Shown here piece after piece: positions 44,396 to 53,631 of a DNA stretch of 64,000 nucleotides. Every line of letters starts with the position of its first letter. Position 1 is the first letter of the stretch. The position numbers and the translations under genes are program-made. The notes under the pieces were generated by a model. That model was given only the letters and a program-made list of their open reading frames with translations, had not been told where the DNA came from and searched no databases. Source of the stretch: Pelagimonas sp. (GTDB lineage: Bacteria > Pseudomonadota > Alphaproteobacteria > Rhodobacterales > Rhodobacteraceae). The DNA is taken from NCBI GenBank assembly GCA_025210345.1, contig JAOARX010000006.1, positions 1 through 64,000 of the forward strand. The letters are read 5' to 3'.

Positions 44396-46354
44396 TTAGC
44401 GCCCCATGACCGTGCTTAGAAGGTGAACCGCCCCGGCGGGCGACAGGTGATCATCATCGCGATACAACAGCGTTCCGTCTTTCCGGGTGACGCATTGCCC
44501 GGGGCACATGGCGTCGGCAACCTTGATAAAGCGGATCAAACCTTCGTCAGAAAGTTGATCAAACAGTGCATTCACCCGAGCATTTCGGGCGTCATAGCTT
44601 GTGCGGGGAATGGTGATAGGCCGATCTGTACCAAAAAAGGCATCATTCATGTAAAGCAGGGAAACATCTTTGCCAAATTCAGGCGTACCCTCAAACAAAA
44701 TCACCTCTTTTTCCATGTCCTGAAAAGTGGTCAGGCTTCGGCGCAGACCGGATTCAAAGACACTGAAATTATCGGTGAGGTCGGGTTTGTTGATGTCGCG
44801 CAGAACTGCCGCCGCGCCATGTTCCCCGGGCCACCGGTTGCCTTCTGCCGGAAAGGCCCAGCGGCCGGACAACACAATGGTCTTCACATCTGGCAGGGCG
44901 CGCAGGCTGTTGAGAACACTTTGGTTATGTGCGGCGCAGCCATGTGACACCCCAAGATAGGGCATCTCGATATCCAACAGCGCGGGGCAGCCGTTCTTGA
45001 CCACCGCATGCGCCCGCCGCCCGCTGTCTTTCAGCCAGACGTCAAAGCCGGGCATCAGCGCCCCGGTATGAGAGTCGCCCCAGATGAACACATCCGCAGG
45101 ACCAGGGACCGAAGTTTTCCCAATCAGACACATGGTTTCAGGGGTAGTCCCCTTGCGACAGGCCGTTTCGGTGGGCCCACGCAGGGCCGCAGCGCGATAT
45201 TGGGCAAGGACTTCGCCGGGCAGCCGCTGTTCGACGCCCTCCGTGCGAATGACAGCAAAGGCCGCAACAAGCGTGACAAGGATGACAGCGCCCGACGCCG
45301 CAAAGACCGTCTTAACCCGAAAGCCCCCTTTGTGGACCGGCGCACGCCATGGCTGTTCCACAAAGCGCCAGCTGATATAGGCCATGACCCCGGCAAACCC
45401 CAGGCAGGCAAACGCGATGGGCAGGCTCAGAGTCTGATCCCCCTGCCAGGTGCGTGCAAAAACCAGCGGCGGCCAGTGCCAAAGATACAGCGAATATGAA
45501 ATCAACCCGATGCCCACAAAGGGCTTGGTTGATAACAAACGGGAAACGGGCGTTTTAAAAGTCGCCCCGCTGTGGATAAGCGCCGCCGCACCAAGGCAGG
45601 CAGGCAGGGCTGTCAGCCCCGGAAAAGGGGAATGCGCATCCAACAACGCAATGCTTCCCACGATCAATCCGGCCCCGATAACAGACGTTGCCGCCGCCAA
45701 TCTTTCGCTGCGCAATGCAGGAAAGGCGCCGGCAGCCAGCAAGGCGCCCATGCCCAGTTCCCAGGCGCGGGTCGGCAAAAGAAAGAAGTTGGCGAAAGGA
45801 TAAGCTGCGGTCGCCCAGATCGAGGTCACGAAAGACACAACTGAGACCAGCACAATCGCCCCGACCAGCGCCCGCATGCCGCGCGGCGCCAACAACCAGA
45901 CCAACAGCGGGAAAAGCACGTAGAACTGTTCTTCGACTGCCAGCGACCATGTGTGCAACAATGGTTCATATTCCGCCGCGGATGAAAAATAGCCGCCCAA
46001 GGTAAAGAGAAACCACATATTAGACACAAACAGCATCGTTGCTCCGGCGGATTTGGCCAAAAGATCATACTGCCAAGGCGGAAAGTAGAAATATCCAAAG
46101 ATGAACAGCGCAAACAACAAGAAACCAAGCGCAGGCAGAATGCGTCGGGCGCGGCGTTCGTAAAACCGCAGGATCGAAAATCGCCCCTCTTGTGTTTCGT
46201 CGATAAGAATACGGGTGATCAGAAATCCTGAGATCACGAAGAAGATATCAACCCCGATAAATCCGCCCTCGAATCCAGAGATACCCGCATGAGCCAAGCA
46301 GACGGACCCCACGGCAACCGTTCGCAACCCATCGATATCAGAACGATATTTCAT
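44396..46354 (-). CDS. OafA/YrhL-type acyltransferase with SGNH domain
   Basis: 652 residues from the ATG at 46354 (MKYRSDIDGLRTVAVGSVCL, 20 residues), with AAGGA upstream; the longer reading is unsupported. About ten helices of the acyltransferase 3 family fill residues 1-350, with the DGLR and FFVISGFLITR motifs and HTWSLAVEEQFY. A C-terminal periplasmic SGNH-like domain begins near residue 430 (FIWGDSHTGALMPG) and ends DDDHLSPAGA. It would move acetyl groups from cytoplasm to a periplasmic glycan. Convergent with the wzy-like gene. Confidence 0.88.
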   Translation of the reverse strand: MKYRSDIDGLRTVAVGSVCLAHAGISGFEGGFIGVDIFFVISGFLITRILIDETQEGRFSILRFYERRARRILPALGFLLFALFIFGYFYFPPWQYDLLAKSAGATMLFVSNMWFLFTLGGYFSSAAEYEPLLHTWSLAVEEQFYVLFPLLVWLLAPRGMRALVGAIVLVSVVSFVTSIWATAAYPFANFFLLPTRAWELGMGALLAAGAFPALRSERLAAATSVIGAGLIVGSIALLDAHSPFPGLTALPACLGAAALIHSGATFKTPVSRLLSTKPFVGIGLISYSLYLWHWPPLVFARTWQGDQTLSLPIAFACLGFAGVMAYISWRFVEQPWRAPVHKGGFRVKTVFAASGAVILVTLVAAFAVIRTEGVEQRLPGEVLAQYRAAALRGPTETACRKGTTPETMCLIGKTSVPGPADVFIWGDSHTGALMPGFDVWLKDSGRRAHAVVKNGCPALLDIEMPYLGVSHGCAAHNQSVLNSLRALPDVKTIVLSGRWAFPAEGNRWPGEHGAAAVLRDINKPDLTDNFSVFESGLRRSLTTFQDMEKEVILFEGTPEFGKDVSLLYMNDAFFGTDRPITIPRTSYDARNARVNALFDQLSDEGLIRFIKVADAMCPGQCVTRKDGTLLYRDDDHLSPAGAVHLLSTVMGR

Positions 46355-46829
46355 GATAACTATTCCTTGGATCAACCAGCTTGAGAATGGATCTGTAACA
46401 ATTTGGCGTTGCCCAGCGCGGGCCGCCCGGTCATGGCATAGAAAGCCCTCTTGGGAAACGCAAAGGAATTCAAGGGGTCAGGCTTGGAAAATTTGGGCCA
46501 TGCAAACAAATTGGCCCCTGCCCCCAAAGTCAGGCCACTGAGGCGTTTGAATCCCTCCAGCAGAGAGGAGCGACAACAGCCAAAGGCCACTTTCGTCGTC
46601 TTGCTAAGCGCCGGCCCGATCCATCTTGCATCACCAGCATAGGCCCTCGCAAAATATCAATGGCTTATGGCGCGCTAAGCGACATGAGGCTTGGGTATAA
46701 AGTTTAAGCTGAGAACATTGGTGCTGACCCATCTCAAGGTTGTTAATTTAAGCCCGTACGGCGAGGGGTGAACCTCACCCCTCACCCAATTTGTGCAACT
46801 GAGACAACTGATGGTTATAAGATTAAGGG
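46355..46829. other. Intergenic region with a hairpin
   Basis: 475 bases between the acyltransferase start and the end of the TPR-like gene. A perfect 9-bp inverted repeat, GAGGGGTGA-acc-TCACCCCTC at 46763-46783, lies 47 bases after the TPR-like stop and may end that operon, but no U-tract follows. A 72-codon minus-strand frame ending at 46372 reads protein-like (LFAWPKFSKPDPLNSFAF) but matches no known family; it could be a gene remnant. Confidence 0.45.
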
Positions 46830-49100
46830 TTACTCAGATCGCAAAGAAGTCTCCTTTAGAAGATCCCGAATGGTTCTGAGTGTATTTGATGATTGTTCCG
46901 AGAGATCCTCGGCATCTTTGAGCGATACATCAACAGGATCGATCCGAACCTGCTCTTCATTCACCATTTCTGCGACGCTTATCATGAGTTCGTTAGAGGC
47001 CTCCGACAAAGTGGTCCAATCCCCTGACAGCCACGCCGCTTCCTCGGCGAGATTGGTGTCTCCGTTTCTTCTAAACACCTGATGCGCAAATTCATGATCG
47101 CCCATTTGTCGGCGCGCCTCTGCTCTCAGTGCATCAACGTCCTTTCCTTGTCGACCAATTAGAATAACCTCGGCTTCTTCTGGCCTACCCATTTCAAGCA
47201 GTGCTCGCGACTTCAAGATTTGCACTTCTCTAAAATTAAAGTTTGTTGGCACCTTATCCAGAATCTTGAATCCTATTTCCGGCAAACCCAACTCAACAAA
47301 TCTCTCTGATGCTTCGATTTTTTTTTCAAGATACACCGGACCTACACCGTCCATGTCGATATCAAAAATCAGTTTCAGAAAAACGGAATCTTTCGGAGAA
47401 TCGATGATTTCCCCCAATATACGCAGTTTAATTCGCTCATAGGCTTGACTATCGGTGTCTTGGCTCTCACTTAAAGCTGTGATTGCGCCTTCAAGATCCT
47501 GGGTCGATATAAGCGCAAGCACGTATTTTTCCCACAACTCAGATCCATCTTCCGCGTTTCTGTGCTCGGTAGAATACGCAGCCAAAAGCTCTACATATTC
47601 TTCTGGAACAGCGACCTGCTCACGATCCGCAAGCGCGACCACCTCTTTTAAGGCCTCCAATGCTTCCGGTCCGGGCTTCGTCGCGAGTTCGTGAAGGGTG
47701 TTTTCAGCTGCATCAAAATTCCCTTCGACTACGTTGATGCGCGCGCGTTCAAACGCAATGCTCTCGGTTTCTGCTCCCGTGGCACGTTGCAAACGACGCA
47801 ACACGTCGCGCGCTGTTTCAGTATCCCCAAAGTGGGTAAGCTGCTCCGCCAACCTTGGCCCTAAGTGTTCTCTCAAGTGCTTTGGAAGCATTTCAAACGC
47901 ACGCAACACCACTTCGGGATTGGGTGCAGGCTGATTACTGCTTTGCATTGAATCCATTGCAGACCAAAGCGCCGAAGCTGTATCACACATCAATTGATCG
48001 GCAAAGAAATCTGTTGGATCATCCTCTAAGTCCACCAGATACGACAAAGCCCAAAGCAACCGGTTTTCCATTTGCGGAGCAAGCGTCATCGCCTGGCGGG
48101 CCTCGGCTCCGAAACCTATGTATATCAGTGACCTAACATGATTTGAGAGGGCAGCCAGATCAATTTCGTCAAACTCCCCAACCATCTCGTTTCGGCTTTT
48201 TGAGATTCCTTCTGATACATCTTTGACATCGCCCCCCCAGGCGCCAAGGTTCAATCGCTCATCCGAAATACAGTCACTGCCCCCAACCTGTACGCGCCCC
48301 ATATCATCCGTTGCAAAGCTCACGCTTGTGTCGCGTTCAGGTTCCATCGACTCTTGCGCATTTCCAGAACGGTTTTCTCTCTGACGATTTGAAATTCCTT
48401 CGATATCTGACAATGCGTCAGCAGTTCTGTTTACAGACGGATTAAGCAATCCTTTGCTCGCCGCAGCCGCGAGGTCAGTGGCGATTTGGGTCGTGAGGTG
48501 CGATACTTCGCTGCTCCTGGAATTTCCCGCACCTCGATCAACAGCGGCGCTCTCGTCCAAGCCAATGTTTGTATTATTCGGAAACACACGCGATGCTCGT
48601 CCGGTCAGCAGCGGCAAGACCCGAGAGGAATCCAAAATTGTCTCACGAACCTCTGGTTCGGGAAGTTCCTGAGGATCTATTTGGGCATCGGCCGTATCAA
48701 TTTCATCAAGTTCGGGTGAGCCCGTGACCTGGGGCTTCGTCGAGGGCCCGACATCAACAACCAGATACACATCTTTGTAAATGAAGGCCTGAGGTTCACA
48801 ATCGCATGCCATTTCGACCATCATACCACCGGACCCTTCTGAATTCTCAACACTAAGAATTCTGTTGTTCCCGATCTTCTCAAATACGCGGCTTAGGTCA
48901 AATTTTACATTCTCACGATTGATGACGACCTCAAAGGTGTTTTCATTCCGATCATGATTAATATCCCAGCCATGATCTTTTCCAATCTGCAAAACAAGAC
49001 GGGTAAATCCTTCATGTTCTCCAGACTGTACCCCAATGGCCTGCGCCATGGCTGTGTTCGAAAGCAGAAACGATAGAACAAAGGCATAGACAATCTTCAT
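46830..49100 (-). CDS. Large periplasmic TPR-like protein linked to motA
   Basis: 756 residues with a signal peptide (residues 1-19, cleavage near AMA-QA). Residues 20-115 form a beta-rich domain (FTRLVLQIGKDHGWDINHD, then VYLVVDVG) that resembles AMIN-type domains. The middle is low-complexity and polar. From about 320 onward the sequence is helical and looks like degenerate tetratricopeptide repeats (for example RALLEMGRPEEAEVILIGRQ, 20 residues). The ATG overlaps the motA stop in ATGA, so it belongs with the stator. Function is unknown; a role in stator or motor support at the cell envelope is inference. By eye it is less GC-rich than most of the window. Confidence 0.7.
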   Translation of the reverse strand: MKIVYAFVLSFLLSNTAMAQAIGVQSGEHEGFTRLVLQIGKDHGWDINHDRNENTFEVVINRENVKFDLSRVFEKIGNNRILSVENSEGSGGMMVEMACDCEPQAFIYKDVYLVVDVGPSTKPQVTGSPELDEIDTADAQIDPQELPEPEVRETILDSSRVLPLLTGRASRVFPNNTNIGLDESAAVDRGAGNSRSSEVSHLTTQIATDLAAAASKGLLNPSVNRTADALSDIEGISNRQRENRSGNAQESMEPERDTSVSFATDDMGRVQVGGSDCISDERLNLGAWGGDVKDVSEGISKSRNEMVGEFDEIDLAALSNHVRSLIYIGFGAEARQAMTLAPQMENRLLWALSYLVDLEDDPTDFFADQLMCDTASALWSAMDSMQSSNQPAPNPEVVLRAFEMLPKHLREHLGPRLAEQLTHFGDTETARDVLRRLQRATGAETESIAFERARINVVEGNFDAAENTLHELATKPGPEALEALKEVVALADREQVAVPEEYVELLAAYSTEHRNAEDGSELWEKYVLALISTQDLEGAITALSESQDTDSQAYERIKLRILGEIIDSPKDSVFLKLIFDIDMDGVGPVYLEKKIEASERFVELGLPEIGFKILDKVPTNFNFREVQILKSRALLEMGRPEEAEVILIGRQGKDVDALRAEARRQMGDHEFAHQVFRRNGDTNLAEEAAWLSGDWTTLSEASNELMISVAEMVNEEQVRIDPVDVSLKDAEDLSEQSSNTLRTIRDLLKETSLRSE

Positions 49101-49966
49101 GCTGCTTCCTGTTTTACAGATTTGAGCGCTTCTTCGAGGTCTTCAAAACTGGGCCTGAAGTGTCCGGGTGTGTTTTGCCGACCAACCTCGATGCAGATAT
49201 TCGTTGCGTGGTTGTGCAAATTGGCGACCAACACTTCTCTGATGAGGTGATAGAAGTGCATATCCTCATCTACGGCGACCTTAACCTTTGAGGCAAACGG
49301 AGCCACCAATCCATACGCAAGAAAAACCCCCAGAAACGTCCCGACAAGCGCGCCGCCAATCATTTTACCAAGAACCTCAGGGGGTTGGTCAATCGAAGCC
49401 ATAGTTTTGATAACGCCGAGAACAGCAGCAACAATCCCGAGAGCGGGAAGGGCATCTGCAACCGCCTGCAGAGCGTGGCTGGAGTGACCGGCATGCTCGG
49501 CCATTCCATCGATACGCTTGTCAAGAACCTCTTCAACCTGATGGGGGTCATCATAGTTCATCGAAACGGATCGCATGGTATCGCAAATCAGTTCGAGCGC
49601 ATAATGGTCGCCCAATATCTTTGGATACTTGCCGAAAATATTCGATTCTTCGGGTGATTCCACGTGCTCTTCGATGGCCACGGGGTTTTGGCGCGCCAGT
49701 CGGATAAGTTCGAACAGCAGACACAGCAGATCCCGATAGTCCTCTTGGTTCCATTTGGCGCCTTTGAATACTTTTCCGACATCTTTCATCGTGTGTTTTA
49801 CGGTGGCGCCATCATTACTGATAAGAAATGCCCCAACGGCCGCGCCACCAATCATCATGAACTCAAACGGCAGCGCCTTGAGGATGATCCCCATCTTGCC
49901 ACCAGCAAGCATGTAGCCGCCAAAAACCATGACAAAAATTACAACAATACCAATGATTCCGAGCAT
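49097..49966 (-). CDS. motA: Flagellar motor stator protein MotA
   Basis: 289 residues, four membrane helices (about 2-20, 32-52, 170-190 and 202-225) and a large cytoplasmic loop. MIGGAAVGAFLISN and ADALPALGIVAAVLGVIKTM, 20 residues, with TMASI just after, are family blocks; the last contains the conserved prolines that couple ion flow to torque. With MotB it forms the ion-driven stator. It follows flgI after 68 bases and overlaps the TPR-like gene. Confidence 0.95.
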   Translation of the reverse strand: MLGIIGIVVIFVMVFGGYMLAGGKMGIILKALPFEFMMIGGAAVGAFLISNDGATVKHTMKDVGKVFKGAKWNQEDYRDLLCLLFELIRLARQNPVAIEEHVESPEESNIFGKYPKILGDHYALELICDTMRSVSMNYDDPHQVEEVLDKRIDGMAEHAGHSSHALQAVADALPALGIVAAVLGVIKTMASIDQPPEVLGKMIGGALVGTFLGVFLAYGLVAPFASKVKVAVDEDMHFYHLIREVLVANLHNHATNICIEVGRQNTPGHFRPSFEDLEEALKSVKQEAA

Positions 49967-50034
49967 GACGGTTCCCCCAGAAGAGTTCTTTGGTTAGATT
50001 GGCATTCAGCCGTTAAAAAAACCTCAGCACGAGC

Positions 50035-51138
50035 TCACATAACGACAAAGTCGGCATGCAAAGCTCCGGCTGCCTTGATGCTCTTGAGGATGTCGATCAT
50101 GTCCATCGGGCTCACCCCCAGCGCATTTAGGCCGGCGATGACTTCGGACAGATTGGTCCCAGCAGGCACTTCAGCCAACCCGATCCCCGGCTCTTCTTCG
50201 ATTGCGGCGCCTGTCCGTGGGACAACGACGGTTTGGCCTTGTGCAAAGGGGTTGGGCTGAATCGCAAGTGGCGCTTCTTCGATGCGAAGCGTCAGACCAC
50301 CCTGGGCGACCGCGACACGCGAAATTCTGACATCGGATCCCATGACGATGGTTCCCGATCTCTGGTCGACAACGACACGTGCCCGGCGCTGCGGCTCAAC
50401 CGCCAGGTTTTCGATAGAAACAATTGCCCGCGCAGGTGAAGGCGATCCCGTCCGCGCCAGATCAACCGAAATTGTCCCGGCGTCCATCATCGTGGCCGCG
50501 CGTCGACCAATTGAGCGGTTGATCACATCCTCAATACGGGCAGCCGTGGTGAAATCCGGCTCGCGCAGCGCCAGGCGCAAAGTGGATAGCTTGGAAAAGT
50601 CAAATTCGACCTCGCGCTCTACCTTTGCACCTGATGGAATGACGCCTGCTGTCGGCACACCTTGAATAACGCGCGCCGCTTCTCCTTCGGCTTCGACACC
50701 ACCCGCAATGATCGTTCCTTGCGCCACTGCATAGATCTGCCCATCGGCGGCGTTCAACGGTGTCATGATAAGGGTGCCGCCCAACAGGCTTTTGGCATCC
50801 CCGATGGCCGAAACCGTCACATCAATCTGCCCACCAATCCGGGCAAAGGCGGGAAGACGGGCCGTCACCAGGACCGCAGCAACATTTCGCGGCCGAAATT
50901 GTTCACCGGTGACATTCACACCCAATCGTTCAAGAATATTGGACATGATTTCTTCGGTGAAGGGTGAGTTGCGCAAACCATCACCCGTCCCATTCAACCC
51001 GACGACCAGGCCATACCCAACAAGATCATTGGATCGCACCCCGTCAATCTCGACAAGGTCCTTGATCCGCACGCTTTGGGCGTAGGCGGGTTGAATCAGC
51101 GTCAGGAGCGCAAGGAATATGGCTAAAAATCTATGCAT
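50035..51138 (-). CDS. flgI: Flagellar P-ring protein FlgI
   Basis: 367 residues with a signal peptide (1-20, cleavage after AYA). FlgI polymerises in the periplasm as the P ring, helped by FlgA (encoded at 5112-5528). RIKDLVEIDGVRSNDLVGYG, 20 residues, and GLVVGLNGTGDG are diagnostic, as is GVSPMDMIDILKSIKAAGAL, 20 residues, at the C-terminus. Its ATG shares a base with the flgL stop codon (TAATG arrangement). Confidence 0.96.
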   Translation of the reverse strand: MHRFLAIFLALLTLIQPAYAQSVRIKDLVEIDGVRSNDLVGYGLVVGLNGTGDGLRNSPFTEEIMSNILERLGVNVTGEQFRPRNVAAVLVTARLPAFARIGGQIDVTVSAIGDAKSLLGGTLIMTPLNAADGQIYAVAQGTIIAGGVEAEGEAARVIQGVPTAGVIPSGAKVEREVEFDFSKLSTLRLALREPDFTTAARIEDVINRSIGRRAATMMDAGTISVDLARTGSPSPARAIVSIENLAVEPQRRARVVVDQRSGTIVMGSDVRISRVAVAQGGLTLRIEEAPLAIQPNPFAQGQTVVVPRTGAAIEEEPGIGLAEVPAGTNLSEVIAGLNALGVSPMDMIDILKSIKAAGALHADFVVM

Positions 51139-52136
51139 TACAAATACTCCGCAAGCGACAGGCGTTGTGAACGCGCTGTAATCGCATAGAGGCTTTCCAA
51201 CTGACCTCGAACGGATTCGTATCGCGCCGCCGTTTCATATTGATCCGTGCCGACCAGTTCCAAACGCGCCAGTTTTATAGCCGTGGTTTCCGAAGAGTTT
51301 CGCGTGGCGGTCTCTTCGATCCGCGCCTCAAGTGCACCTAGACCGGCGCGCAGCTCAACCAGATTCTGCTGCGCCCCCAAGAGATCTGTCCCCGCCTCTT
51401 TCAGGATTGCGACTTTCACGTCAGAGGTGAAAGACATGGCCGCATCCGATGCAAGCGCCGCCATGGCAAGAGGTTTCAGGACAGCCTTAAGATCCGGATC
51501 CGTCGCGCGAATGTCTACATTGGCGGATTCCGTGTCGCTTAGAACCATCGGTGCGAGACCCGTATCGGATCCCAAGTAGGTCACCGTGTCGAAAGTTCCA
51601 CCCGTCGTAAAGAAGGTATCAATTGCAGCCTCGACATCCGCCAGGGTTGTCGCACCCGCCGCTGCGATCCGAAGATCGGCCATCATGTCTTCAAGGTCCT
51701 GGACTGCATATCGATCCGTTGCAGTACCGGAAAACAGCGTGCGCCCAGCGACCGAACGATTGAGGCCGTTCAACACCTGACCAAGCGAGTTCCGCGCATC
51801 ATCCGACATCGTGTTGAGCAACGAGGAATTTGGCGTCAATTCCGATGAAATCAGCGTTTGAGACAGGTTTTCAGACCGCGTCTGAATCTCGCTCAGAGCT
51901 GTCTGCATGGCTGTGGTGATATACGTCGCCTCAGTCGTGTTTACTCGATAGGTTTCAAGTCGTTCCAAAGAGCGATCAATGGCCAAAAGGCTGGTTGTGT
52001 CCCCCCCTAGGTGAGATGCGGAATCTCTCACCAAACCTGTCGAGACTTCGACAGCAAGTTTGTCCATTTCCTCGCGCAAACGCACCTGATTTGTCCGGAG
52101 CACAAGTGCCCGTGCCATATCACCGACTGCTTCCAT
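51138..52136 (-). CDS. flgL: Hook-filament junction protein FlgL
   Basis: 332 residues, flagellin-like. The N-terminal helix (ALVLRTNQVRLREEMDKLAV, 20 residues) and C-terminal coiled region (YETAARYESVRGQLESLYAI, 20 residues) are conserved, with a variable middle. Its position between flgK and flgI identifies it as the second junction protein rather than flagellin itself. It follows flgK by 11 bases. Confidence 0.88.
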   Translation of the reverse strand: MEAVGDMARALVLRTNQVRLREEMDKLAVEVSTGLVRDSASHLGGDTTSLLAIDRSLERLETYRVNTTEATYITTAMQTALSEIQTRSENLSQTLISSELTPNSSLLNTMSDDARNSLGQVLNGLNRSVAGRTLFSGTATDRYAVQDLEDMMADLRIAAAGATTLADVEAAIDTFFTTGGTFDTVTYLGSDTGLAPMVLSDTESANVDIRATDPDLKAVLKPLAMAALASDAAMSFTSDVKVAILKEAGTDLLGAQQNLVELRAGLGALEARIEETATRNSSETTAIKLARLELVGTDQYETAARYESVRGQLESLYAITARSQRLSLAEYL

Positions 52137-52147
52137 TCTCGTTCTCC

Positions 52148-53596
52148 TTAGATGCTCATCAATCGTTCAAGCAGGTCGTCGACAACCGTCATGACCTTGG
52201 CATTCGCCGAGTAAAGCTGTTCGATCTGCATCAGCGTCTGCAGTTCCTGATCCGTATCCACACCATTGGCCAGAACCAGCTCTGACAGAGCGGTGTTCTG
52301 AGATGTCTGATAGCTCATCTCGTTTTCGGCCCGGACACGATCGCCCGAGGCGTCAGAAGAGAACTCGGATATATGATCGGCAAATCCGCGTGACGCCGTA
52401 GCCAGAGACGCGGATGCGGGTGCATTTGCCTGTGTCAAAGCGGTCGCGATGCCTTGTAACAGGCGACTATCACCCACTTCGCCGGGTGCTGCAGCCCCCA
52501 GCCCATCGCGTAGACGCCAGACTTCGTTTGAACCCGGGGCAACCAGCCCGTTCAACTCAATCCGGGCGGAAATCCCAGTTTCATTCAACGGATCGAAGGC
52601 AAAACCACTGTCTGTAAACAACCCAGGATCTGTTGGGCCAAGCGTTGTATCCGGTCCACCCGACCCCAATCGCTCAATGAGATCACGGGCAACGCCGTCC
52701 AGTGTCGCCTGTTTTTCCACGGCAATCACGTCACGGATTTCGAACTGTGCCGCCAGTTTCCCCCCGGCGAACATGCCATTTCCGCTGACACTGGTTGGGT
52801 TCCCGTTCAGCGTCAGTCCGGACAGAACGCCACCTGCGACCGTATCCCCGGCCTCAACCGTCAAAGACCGGTCAAACCCCAACTCCTGTGCCCGGCCATC
52901 CAACAGGGTTCCGCCATTCATGGTGAACACAGCGATTTCACCAAAATCCCGGCGGACAACGCGCAGCGGTACGAACTCGGAAATATCGTCCAGAATTTTC
53001 TGCCGCTCATCTTCCAATGTTGCGGTGTCACCGTTGTGCGCAATGGCACTACGTATATCCAGATTGATCTGTTCAAGCCGCTTCATTGAATCGTTTATTC
53101 GCGTGACCTGCCGACCGATTTCGGTGTCCGCCGTAAGCCTGGTGGCCTGAATGTGGTCACTGATTGAATTCAGATCGCGCGCAAGGTCTGTGGCGGTGGT
53201 CGCAACCATTTCCAGCCTCTGGGCGGAAGACGGGTTTGAGGCCGCTGTCAACAGCGCGCTTTCAAATTGGTTGACCCGGTCGGTCAGGGACCCCAGCGTC
53301 CCGCTTTCGCCCACCGTGTTTTCAAGACCATTGTGAAAGCCATGGATCGAATTCGCGTATCCCAGCCGGGCGTCCGACACCATACGGTCAGATATCAAAA
53401 CCGGATCGACATTGCGAAACACGCCAAGTGTGCGCACCCCCCCAGTGGTCCCCAGTGCACCGGGTGTCAAGACAAGCTCTCTCCGCCCATAGCTCTCGGT
53501 TGTTGCGTTGGAAATGTTGGTCGAAACGACCGACGCATTCCGGGCGTTCGCAGTCAAACCGCTGTAGGCATTGTACAAAGCACCAGCTAGTGACAT
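52148..53596 (-). CDS. flgK: Hook-filament junction protein FlgK
   Basis: 482 residues, normal for FlgK. The rod/hook N-terminal motif SNISNATTESYGRRE is near residue 27, and the C-terminal block LMQIEQLYSANAKVMTVVDD, 20 residues, is the standard end. It links hook to filament. Order flgE-flgK-flgL-flgI on the minus strand is typical of alphaproteobacteria. Confidence 0.95.
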   Translation of the reverse strand: MSLAGALYNAYSGLTANARNASVVSTNISNATTESYGRRELVLTPGALGTTGGVRTLGVFRNVDPVLISDRMVSDARLGYANSIHGFHNGLENTVGESGTLGSLTDRVNQFESALLTAASNPSSAQRLEMVATTATDLARDLNSISDHIQATRLTADTEIGRQVTRINDSMKRLEQINLDIRSAIAHNGDTATLEDERQKILDDISEFVPLRVVRRDFGEIAVFTMNGGTLLDGRAQELGFDRSLTVEAGDTVAGGVLSGLTLNGNPTSVSGNGMFAGGKLAAQFEIRDVIAVEKQATLDGVARDLIERLGSGGPDTTLGPTDPGLFTDSGFAFDPLNETGISARIELNGLVAPGSNEVWRLRDGLGAAAPGEVGDSRLLQGIATALTQANAPASASLATASRGFADHISEFSSDASGDRVRAENEMSYQTSQNTALSELVLANGVDTDQELQTLMQIEQLYSANAKVMTVVDDLLERLMSI

Positions 53597-53631
53597 CTAG
53601 TTACCTCCTGGAGGGGCTGACGGGGCTACCG

